Shown one piece after another: positions 26,160-34,200 of a stretch of DNA of 64,000 nt; the stretch's first letter is position 1, and the number at the start of each line of letters is the position of its first letter. Under the pieces are notes generated by a model, which did not search any database, was not told where the DNA came from, and worked only from the letters and a program-made list of their open reading frames with translations. The translations under genes and the position numbers were made by a program. The DNA lies in NCBI RefSeq assembly GCF_900109685.1, contig NZ_FOBB01000006.1:310001-374000 (forward strand). Reading direction: 5' to 3'. The DNA is from Chitinophaga rupis. GTDB lineage: Bacteria > Bacteroidota > Bacteroidia > Chitinophagales > Chitinophagaceae.

Positions 26160-26912
26160 TTATATCGTTACGGTAGCTTCCAGGTCATTATCAACCAGGA
26201 TACGGCCGCAATGTTCGCAAACGATGATCTTTTTGCGGTGGCGGATCTCAGCCTGACGCTGGGGCGGAATGGCGTTAAAGCAACCGCCACAGGAATCGCG
26301 CTCAACGGTTACCACGGCCAGACCGTTACGGTAGTTCTTACGGATCTTTTCGTAAGCGGCCAGCAGGCGGGGTTCTACCTTGGTGCGGGCTTCATCGCTT
26401 TCCTTGCGGATCTGTTTTTCTTCTTTCTCAGTTTCAGAGATGATCTTTTCCAGCTCGCCTTTCTTATGTTTCAGGTTGGATTCCTTGTCAACGATCGCTT
26501 TTTTTGCGGATTCCACCAGGCGGGTTTTATCCTTTATCTCTTCACTTGCGTCCTTGATATGCTTTTCTGAGAGTTTGATCTCCAGGTTCTGCATTTCAAT
26601 TTCCTTTGTGATAGCTTCAAATTCGCGGTTGTTCTTCACATTATCCTGCTGCTTCTCATACTTCTTAACCAGCGCTTCTGACTCCTTGATAGCTGCTTTT
26701 TTGTTAGCAATGAAGTCCTGGATACCTCTCAGTTCATCCTCAACATGGGTAAGGCGGGTATTTAACCCTTCTACCTCATCTTCCAGGTCTTTCACTTCTA
26801 TCGGCAACTCCCCTTTCAACACCTGGATACCATCCAGCTTGGAATCGATCTTCTGCAGTCTGAGCACAGACACCAATTTTTCTTCTACGGAGTACTCTTT
26901 TACGGTAGCCAT
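26160..26912 (-). CDS. Coiled-coil protein with C-terminal C4 zinc ribbon
   Basis: A protein of 250 residues. Residues about 15-195 form a long charged coiled coil. The C-terminus carries a zinc ribbon with CxxC pairs at C208/C211 (CGGC) and C232/C235 (CEHC). This is the widespread zf-C4/PF02591-type protein that is very often next to nif3-like genes, as here: the Nif3 stop is 5 bp upstream. The exact function is unsettled; roles near nucleic acids or in secretion-related processes have been proposed for members. It is clearly in one transcript with the Nif3 gene and ends at a hairpin terminator. Confidence 0.85.
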   Translation of the reverse strand: MATVKEYSVEEKLVSVLRLQKIDSKLDGIQVLKGELPIEVKDLEDEVEGLNTRLTHVEDELRGIQDFIANKKAAIKESEALVKKYEKQQDNVKNNREFEAITKEIEMQNLEIKLSEKHIKDASEEIKDKTRLVESAKKAIVDKESNLKHKKGELEKIISETEKEEKQIRKESDEARTKVEPRLLAAYEKIRKNYRNGLAVVTVERDSCGGCFNAIPPQRQAEIRHRKKIIVCEHCGRILVDNDLEATVTI

Positions 26913-26917
26913 ATATT

Positions 26918-28012
26918 TTATAAATAATTTACCGGGTTTGTTTGAATAGTAGATTTAAGAGGCGCGAAATTACGAAATTTTTCGGTCAAAATATTGTAAA
27001 ATAAATCAACCGTGAACTGCTCGCTTTCAAAATGCCCTATATCTGCTATAATCAATTGGTTTTCAGCATCAAAAAACTCATGGTATTTGAAATCGGCGGA
27101 GATGTAGGCATCTGCCCCGGCGGCTATGGCCTTTTTCAGCAAAAAGCTGCCTGCGCCACCGCAAAGGGCTACTTTTTGCACGGGCTTACCGCGTAAAGGC
27201 GTGTACCGTACGCAGCCGGTATTGAACTGCTGTTTTACCAGCTGTAAAAAGGCTGTTTCCTCCATGGGTGCAGGCAGGGAACCTATTAACCCGGAGCCGG
27301 CCTGCTGGTAGGCATTATCCAGCCGGATAATGTCGTAGGCTACCTCCTCATAAGGGTGGCTGGCCAGCAGTGCCTGTATCACCGCACCTTCCAGATAGGC
27401 GGGAAAGATCACTTCCAGCTTGGTTTCCGGCTCTATATGGCGCTGCCCCTGCTTCCCTACATAGGGATTGGTACCGGCGCCGGCTTTGAAAGTGCCGCTG
27501 CCTTCTGCATTAAAGCTGCATTCACCGTAATTACCAATGTTGCCTGCGCCTGCGGCAAATAAGGCGCTGCGCACTTTTTCAGCATCGGTATGGGGTACAA
27601 AGGTGTATAACTTTTTGAGGAGGTCTTTTTTAGGGACCAGCACCCGGCACTGCTGCAGGTCCAGACGGCCGGCCATCATAGCGCATACGCCATTGCGTAC
27701 ATTATCCAGGTTGGTGTGGGCGGCGTAAACGGCCACATCGTGCTTAATAGCTTTGATAGCCACCCGCTCCACGTAATTGCTGCCGGTGATCTTTTTAAGT
27801 CCGCCAAACACAATGGGGTGGTGGGCAATCACCAGGTTACAGTTGCGGGCCAGGGCCTCGTCTATCACTGCCTCTGTAGCATCCAGCGTAAGCAGGGCAT
27901 TGGTAAGCTCCCAGCCGGGGTTACCGAACAGCAGGCCTGCATTATCATAGCTTTCCTGGTATTGCAGGGGCGCAAAGGATTCAATGGCCTGTATAACGTC
28001 CTTGATCTTCAT
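26918..28012 (-). CDS. Nif3-like dinuclear metal-centre hexameric protein
   Basis: A protein of 364 residues. The N-terminal Nif3 half contains the metal-ligand motif IAHHPIVFGGLK. A central inserted PII-like domain (about 125-230, starting LYTFVPHTDAEKVRSALFAAGAG) is followed by the C-terminal half with the second metal-binding set (ADFKYHEFFDAENQLIIADIGHFESEQ). The insertion and length are those of the long Nif3/YqfO type. The biochemical function of the family is debated (GTP cyclohydrolase-like or hydrolase activities have been suggested). The ATG at 28012 (MKIKDVIQ) is preferred; the frame runs 81 bp further upstream without family sequence. It is cotranscribed with the zinc-ribbon gene. 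Confidence 0.9.
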   Translation of the reverse strand: MKIKDVIQAIESFAPLQYQESYDNAGLLFGNPGWELTNALLTLDATEAVIDEALARNCNLVIAHHPIVFGGLKKITGSNYVERVAIKAIKHDVAVYAAHTNLDNVRNGVCAMMAGRLDLQQCRVLVPKKDLLKKLYTFVPHTDAEKVRSALFAAGAGNIGNYGECSFNAEGSGTFKAGAGTNPYVGKQGQRHIEPETKLEVIFPAYLEGAVIQALLASHPYEEVAYDIIRLDNAYQQAGSGLIGSLPAPMEETAFLQLVKQQFNTGCVRYTPLRGKPVQKVALCGGAGSFLLKKAIAAGADAYISADFKYHEFFDAENQLIIADIGHFESEQFTVDLFYNILTEKFRNFAPLKSTIQTNPVNYL

Positions 28013-28106
28013 TAAGGGCAAAATAAGGAAATTTTGAGGGAGATGGGCAAATGTGCGGATAGGGAATGGGTAAGATACATTAGCATGATCCAAAGTGGTG
28101 AGCGTG

Positions 28107-28194
28107 ACATGGACTTCACCAGGGATTCACTAGGGAAAAACATGGGATCTAGCAGGGAAACTCATGAGAAACACATGGGAAGGACATGAGAAAG
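28107..28194. repeat. Tandem array of 11-bp words (ACATGGGAAAC-like)
   Basis: Eight words in exact 11-bp register run from 28107 to 28194, for example ACATGGACTTC, ACCAGGGATTC, ACTAGGGAAAA, ACATGGGATCT, AGCAGGGAAAC, TCATGAGAAAC, ACATGGGAAGG, ACATGAGAAAG. Two further words of the same type are at 28536-28557. Copies are degenerate but stay in phase. Confidence 0.6.
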
Positions 28195-28261
28195 AGACGA
28201 TGTTTATAGGGTGAAGTGCGTATTTTATTCTTAATAGCTATAATTCAAAACCCCGACCCGA

Positions 28262-28316
28262 ATTGCGCACGAATTGTGCACGGGTTGCGCAGCAATTACG
28301 GGGCAATTACGAGACC
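28262..28316. repeat. Second 11-bp tandem array (ATTGCGCACGA-like)
   Basis: Five words in 11-bp register: ATTGCGCACGA, ATTGTGCACGG, GTTGCGCAGCA, ATTACGGGGCA, ATTACGAGACC. The sequence differs from the neighbouring array but the period is the same. Confidence 0.55.
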
Positions 28317-28351
28317 TTTTCAGGAGGGGTGCCAGACATGAGGAGGAAGAG

Positions 28352-28500
28352 ATAAGATGGTTAACACAGCATGTTGAAAATTGTGAAAAAAGTGGAGGGA
28401 AGTAAGATGATAACACAGCATGCTGAAAATTGTGGTAAAAAGTGAAGTAAGGAAATGGGAAGTAAGATGATTGACATAAGAGGTTCAAAATTGCAGCAAA
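28352..28500. repeat. Three degenerate copies of a 50-60 bp repeat
   Basis: Units start at about 28352, 28402 and 28462 with TAAGATG, then an ACACAGCATG block (lost in copy 3) and an AAAATTG block. Copies 1 and 2 are close; copy 3 is more diverged. Together with the 11-bp arrays this fills most of the 690-bp gap between the Nif3 gene and the M32 carboxypeptidase. I see no convincing gene in the gap. Confidence 0.6.
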
Positions 28501-28701
28501 AATGATGTGGGGTTTTATGTAGGGGGAGGGATGTCACTAGGGTTGCACAGGGATTACAGGGCTGTTTTAGGAGGGAACCACCGCAGTTGGATACCAATTG
28601 CGCCGCCCTGTAACCAAACAAAAAAGACGGCAGGGCGGTCAGGGGAAGCACCGTTTTTACCCGGCCTTAGGGAAATCAAACTTTTCTTTTATTTTGCCGT
28701 T

Positions 28702-30210
28702 ATGAACACACGGAAACCTACCAGCGAATTATACAGCACCTTTACCGCCAAAATGCAGGCTATTGCCGATGTACGTAATGCCATGGCCGTACTGGGCTGG
28801 GACCAGGAAACCTATTTGCCGGAAAAAGGCGCTGCCTTCCGCGGGCAGCAGCTCACCACCCTTTCTACCATCGCACATGAAATGTTCACCGCCACGGAAC
28901 TGGGGGATATATTGCAGGAGCTGCGCAGCCGTGGCGATCTGAATGCCACCCAGCGCAAAAACGTTGAGCTGTCGCAGGAGGATTATGAAAAGAACAAAAA
29001 GTATCCGGCCAGCTTTGTAGCAGAAATGTCGCAAACCACCAATGCCTGCTACCATGCCTGGATAAAAGCCCGTAAAGCCAACAGCTATGCGGAGTTTGAG
29101 CCCCTGCTGGCCAAAATGGTGCTACTGAAAAAACAGGAAACCAATATACTGGGCTTTGAAGGCCACCCTTACAATGCCCTGCTGAATGAATATGAAAAGG
29201 GCGCCAGCACCACCATGCTGGATACCATCTTTGACGCCGTTAAAACGGCTCTTACGCCCTTGCTGCGCCGTATTGAACAACGGCCGCAGGTGAACAAGGA
29301 TTTCCTGCACCTGCGTTATGAGCGTAACAAACAGTGGGAGCTGGGCATTGCCCTGTTAAAAGATATGGGCTATGATATGGGCGCGGGCCGGCAGGATATT
29401 TCAGAACATCCTTTCACTACCAGCTTTAGCCCGCAGGATGTGCGGGTAACCACCCGTATTGATGAACAAGATTTTGGAAACATGACCTGGAGCTGTATTC
29501 ACGAAGGAGGCCATGCCTTATATGAGCAAGGCCTGCCTGCGGAAGAATATGGCCTGCCCTGCGGGGAGGCTGCCAGCCTGGGCATCCACGAATCACAATC
29601 GCGCCTGTGGGAGAACAATGTAGGCCGCAGCAAGGCTTTCTGGCAGCACCATTACGGCAAGCTGCAACAAACCTTCCCTGACAATCTTCAAAACATTTCC
29701 CTGGACCAATTCTATAAAGGCATAAACCTGGTACAGCCTTCCCTGATACGTACAGAGGCCGATGAGCTGACCTATCATTTCCATGTAATGATCCGGTATG
29801 AGATAGAAAAAGGCTTGCTGGAAGGCACCTACTCCACCAAAGACCTGGACCAGGTATGGAACCGGTATTACCAGGAGTACCTGCATGTATCTGCCCCCAG
29901 CGCTACGCAAGGTGTGCTGCAGGATATTCACTGGTCGCACGGCAGCTTCGGGTACTTCCCTACTTACTCCCTGGGCAGCTTTTATGCTGCGCAGTTCTTT
30001 GCGGCGGCACAACAGCAATTGCCCGGCCTTACGGAGCAGATAGCTACCGGGCAGTATGGTAAGCTACTCAGCTGGCTACGGGAAAACATTCACCGCTACG
30101 GGCGCTTTTATACTTCTAATGAGCTTTGTGAAAAGGTTACAGGGCAGCCGCTGGATTTCCAGTATTTTCTGAAGTACGCAGAGGATAAGTTTGGAGAGAT
30201 CTACATGTAA
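28702..30210 (+). CDS. M32 family metallocarboxypeptidase
   Basis: A protein of 502 residues. The zinc motif HEGGH is at residues 267-271 (IHEGGHALYEQGLP), with the following GIHESQSRLWEN and the late LHVSAPSATQGVLQDIHWSHGSFGYFPTYSLG typical of the thermostable carboxypeptidase 1 (M32) family. It removes C-terminal residues from peptides in the cytoplasm; there is no signal peptide. The frame is open 195 bp further upstream, but that part is repeat-derived and unlike the family. The ATG at 28702 (MNTRKPTSELYSTFTAKMQ) gives the normal length. Its stop codon is the first part of an AATTACG heptad arm. Confidence 0.95.
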   Translation: MNTRKPTSELYSTFTAKMQAIADVRNAMAVLGWDQETYLPEKGAAFRGQQLTTLSTIAHEMFTATELGDILQELRSRGDLNATQRKNVELSQEDYEKNKKYPASFVAEMSQTTNACYHAWIKARKANSYAEFEPLLAKMVLLKKQETNILGFEGHPYNALLNEYEKGASTTMLDTIFDAVKTALTPLLRRIEQRPQVNKDFLHLRYERNKQWELGIALLKDMGYDMGAGRQDISEHPFTTSFSPQDVRVTTRIDEQDFGNMTWSCIHEGGHALYEQGLPAEEYGLPCGEAASLGIHESQSRLWENNVGRSKAFWQHHYGKLQQTFPDNLQNISLDQFYKGINLVQPSLIRTEADELTYHFHVMIRYEIEKGLLEGTYSTKDLDQVWNRYYQEYLHVSAPSATQGVLQDIHWSHGSFGYFPTYSLGSFYAAQFFAAAQQQLPGLTEQIATGQYGKLLSWLRENIHRYGRFYTSNELCEKVTGQPLDFQYFLKYAEDKFGEIYM

Positions 30211-30397
30211 TTACGAATTATTCAATTACGAATTACGAATTGAGTACTGCATAAATTAAAAGTCCTGCATTTGAATGCAGGACTTTTGCTTATAAATAAA
30301 CAATTCAATATGTTCTTAATCAGCTTACTGATCAGGCGCTGGACTTCACTTACGAACTACCCAATTCGTAATTCGTAATTGACAATTCGTAATTCTA
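30208..30397. repeat. AATTACG heptad element with inverted arms, spanning stop codon to stop codon
   Basis: Left arm 30209-30244: AATTACG, AATTATTC, AATTACG, AATTACG, AATTGAG, beginning inside the TAA of the M32 gene. Right arm 30363-30397 is the inverse: AATTCGT, AATTCGT, AATTGAC, AATTCGT, AATTCTA, ending in the stop of the convergent rhodanese-thioredoxin gene. The element fills the whole gap. A second copy of the same arms is at 61649-61776. Confidence 0.85.
30258..30287. terminator. Bidirectional terminator hairpin inside the AATTACG element
   Basis: A perfect 14-bp stem (30258-30271 with 30274-30287, AAAAGTCCTGCATT) has a 2-nt loop and A/T runs on both sides. It sits between two convergent genes and can serve both. 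Confidence 0.85.
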
Positions 30398-31084
30398 CTT
30401 CATCATCCCTTCCAGCTCAGCCAGCGTTACGACGCCTTGTTTGCGGCCCGCCTCTTTACCTTCTTTATAAGCAATAAACGTAGGCAGGGCATTGGCTTTT
30501 ACAGATTGCATTACTTCCTGGTCACGGCCTCCATCTACCTTTACCAGCTTTACCTGGGGGTGCTTTTGTAAGAACTGTTCCAGCACAGGCACCATGGTAC
30601 GGCAGGGCGGGCACCATTCTGCACCTACATCCACCAGCACCCATCCGCTTTTAATGGATGTTTTAAAATCGCTTACGGCCAGCTGCTTTTCGGCAACAGC
30701 CCCTTGCAATGGTTTACCGGCCTGCTTCCAGGCGCGGATGCCGCCATCCATTTCCACCACTTTCGCAAAGCCGTTCTCCCGCATCCATTGGGCAGCTGCG
30801 CTGCTACGGCCACCACTCAGGCAGTAAATGTACACGGGCTTTTGCTTGTCCAGGTATTTAACCCGGTCGGTGAACTCCGTTTTATTGGTATAATCTGCCT
30901 GCAAGGCATTGGGTAAATGCCCGGTGTTAAATTCCTGCGCTGTTCGTACGTCGAATACCTGTATGGCTGGTTGCCGGCTGCCTTTTTCAAAAGCATCTAC
31001 ATCTACCACCTGGGCGGTGGCTGCCTGGACAGACAGGCATAACAACAGCACACTTAAACCCCACTGAATGAATGACTTGATCAT
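30395..31084 (-). CDS. Periplasmic rhodanese-thioredoxin fusion protein
   Basis: A protein of 229 residues with a signal peptide (ending ATAQ at residue 25). Residues about 27-125 form a rhodanese domain with catalytic C88 in YCLSGGRSS. Residues about 135-229 form a thioredoxin fold with the active site WCPPC (C158 and C161) and the cis-proline in NALPTF. Such a fusion would combine sulfur transfer or persulfide handling with disulfide reduction in the periplasm. The WCPPC dipeptide resembles TlpA-like and thioredoxin-like reductants. It is a single gene whose stop touches an AATTACG heptad arm. The partner and substrate are unknown. Confidence 0.88.
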   Translation of the reverse strand: MIKSFIQWGLSVLLLCLSVQAATAQVVDVDAFEKGSRQPAIQVFDVRTAQEFNTGHLPNALQADYTNKTEFTDRVKYLDKQKPVYIYCLSGGRSSAAAQWMRENGFAKVVEMDGGIRAWKQAGKPLQGAVAEKQLAVSDFKTSIKSGWVLVDVGAEWCPPCRTMVPVLEQFLQKHPQVKLVKVDGGRDQEVMQSVKANALPTFIAYKEGKEAGRKQGVVTLAELEGMMK

Positions 31085-31223
31085 ACCTCACTTTTTTTTA
31101 CAAAATACATAAACAATTCATGCATATCCAAGTGTTAATTAATAAATGAATTACATAAATTATAGTAATTTTAGCTTCATTAATGAATGTACTCAAGCCC
31201 GACGGGACCGGGATCCTTATCCA

Positions 31224-34200
31224 ATGAAACACCAGATATACCTATGTTGCCGTTGGCTGCGCCAATGGCCCCTCATGCGATCCATCATTTGCCTGGCTTG
31301 TTGTTACCTGTGTCCGATATTAAATGCCAATGCGCAAACCCATAAAGTAGATTTTGATGCGAGTAAATGGAGTGGTTGCGAGCCGCTGGCCGTTCAATTC
31401 CAGAACCTGTCAGACCCCGGTTATACTTCCCTTAACTGGAGCTTCAGTGTAGGGGCAGATGTTGCCGACCCTAACCCTGCCAGGATCTTTAACGTAGCCG
31501 GTACTTACAAAATTACCCTTACGGCCACTTACCCGGATGGGGTGGTTAAAAAGGAAAAAACCGTTACGGTATATAAAAAGCCGGTACCGGCGTTCAGCAC
31601 CTCTGTACCCGGTGGCTGCGCGCCACTGGCCGTAACCTTTACAGACCAGAGCACTCCGGGTGATGGGACTATTACCAGTGTAACATGGGATTTTGGCGAT
31701 GGTATTAATGGCAGCGGCAGCACGGCTACGCATACCTATACCTTGGGAGGCAATCAAACCGCTTCCATTATCGTGATCAATAGTTTTGGCTGTACCAACG
31801 GCAGCACCCAGCAAATAAAAGTACAGGATGCGCCTACGGTAAAATTCAGCAGCGATGTGCAAAGCAGCTGTGTTACGCCGCTGGCCGTACAATTCACGAA
31901 CACCAGTTCTACGGTGAATAATGCGCCCCTTACCTATACCTGGAATTTTGGCGATGGTATCACCAGCACTGCGGCAGCACCGCAACATACCTATACCAAA
32001 GAAGGTAAGTATACGGTAACACTTACCGCTGCCACTTCCGAAGGTTGTAAGCAATCTGTGACCGCGCCGGACTATATACAGATCGCGAAAATGAAACCTG
32101 ATTTTACGGTCCCTGCCAGCAACTGCGTGGGCCGGCCCGTTGTCCTCAAAAACACGACCACACCTACTCCCCTTTCTGCCCGCTGGGATTTTCCGGATGG
32201 CAGTGTGCAGTATAACCTGGATGCCAGCTATACCTTTACACAACCGGGCGATTATGCCGTAAAGCTTACCGCCTTTGGCAATGGCTGCCAGGAAACCATT
32301 ACCAAAACCATTCACGTAAATCCCTTACCTACCGCTGATTTTGCTGCCAGTCCCAACCCGGATTGTCATGTACCTACTACCACAAAATTTACAGCACAAA
32401 CACCGGATGCCACTAGCTGGGCATGGGATTTTGGAGATGGCGGAACCGCTACCACGCAGAACCCAACACATAGCTATACAGCGGATGGGAATTATACCGT
32501 TAGCCTGCTGGCCATTAACAAATTTGGCTGCGGCACTACGGTTGTAAAAACGAGTTATATGCAGGTGCAGGAACCGCAGGTAGATTTCGTGATGACTGCC
32601 AATAGCGGCTGTATTCCTTTTTCCATTGGTTTTACGGCCCAGGTGAGCAGCGTAGATCCCGTAGTGAAGTACACCTGGGATTTTGGGGATGGCACCACTG
32701 CCACTAACATCACGGTACCTTCCCATTACTACTCTAAAGTGGGCGACTATACGATAACGCTGGAAATAGAAACCAAGAGTGGCTGTAAGCTGAGCGCATC
32801 GCATGCAATTAAAGCCGGTGATACCGTAAAGGTGGATTTTGATGTGGACCATTACAAGGGTTGCCAATCAGATATTTTTAACTTTACCAATAAATCCGTA
32901 CCCGCAGGTACAGAGTGGCTGTGGAACTTTCCGCAGGATAACAGCGGCGCCACCGGGCAAAACCCTTCACACCAGTTTAACGAGATAGGCTTTCATGATG
33001 TTACCCTTACGGTGATAAACAATGGCTGTTATAATATCCTTACCAAAAGACTGTTCATTGAAATTAACCCGCCAGTAGCGCGTTTCAGCGTACTGCCCGA
33101 CTGTATCAACAAATACGACCGGCAGTTCTATGATGCATCTGACTTTGGTAACAGTGTTACCAAAACCTGGTTATGGGATTTTGGAGACGGTACTACCTCA
33201 ACTGACCAATCGCCCAAACATACCTATGCCAAGGTAGGCACTTACACGGTAAAGCTAACCGTAGGCAATGGCAGCTGTACCAGCAACCTATCGCAGATCA
33301 TTCACATTATTGATGAAAAACCGGTTATAAAGGCGGATACCAACAGTATTTGCAATAGTGACTCCATTACCTACCGCATTACCAATTCCCTGCATTATAA
33401 CATGATCAATGTTTACCATTGGGAATGGGGCGATGGTAGCTACATCAATATCCCTGCAGCAAGTTTTGATTCAACCGCTGTTTATACGCATGCCTACACC
33501 ACACCCGGCACTTATACGGTGCGCTTAAACCTGATAGATATAAACGGCTGTCCGCAACAGTCCAACAGCCTGCAGGTAGTGGTGAATGGCGTAAATGCAG
33601 ACTTTACCTATACCGGCTCCTGTAAAGAAAAGCCGTTCACATTTACCGATACCTCCACACCAACCTCGCCAGGTACTATTCTAAATTCCTGGACCTGGAA
33701 TTTTGGCGATGGCAGCGGCAACATTACACAAACACAAAAGCCGGTTGCTTTTTCCCATGCCTTTGGAAGTATGACCACCTTCCCGGTTACACTCACCGTG
33801 ACGGATCAAATGGGCTGTAAAGGCACCATTACCAAACCGGTATCTGTGAATGTAGTAGCTACAAACATTGTGGTGCCGGGGCAGGAAGCCTGTTTACAGA
33901 AAGACTTTCAATTTTCCAGCAACAGCAGCGGTCAGTCGCTTACCTATGCCTGGAGCTTTGGAGATGGCGGCACCAGCACACAAGCCGCGCCCCTTTATGT
34001 GTATACTAAACCCGGAGTATATACGATTAAGCTGGATGTAACAGATATTGACGGTTGTAAGGCTAGCCAGGAAGCGCTGAACTTTATTACGGTGCGCAAT
34101 CCACAGGCAGCATTTGACTTTCCTGCTACCCTGGCGCCATGCCCGCCGGTGCTGGTACCTTTTACCAACAGCTCATCAGACTATGATCATATAGCCTGGC

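Noticed and set aside
26918..28093. Extended N-terminus of the Nif3-like protein
   Set aside because: The extra 27 residues have no family match; the ATG at 28012 gives the typical MKIKDVI start.
28231..28651. Minus-strand frames in the Nif3-M32 gap
   Set aside because: They follow the 50-60 bp and 11-bp repeats and have no recognisable domain, signal or start context.
31410..32867. Minus-strand reading frames opposite the first PKD protein (301 and 180 residues)
   Set aside because: They arise from the regular codon pattern of the PKD repeats; no signal, domain or motif is seen and they lie inside a clear real gene.
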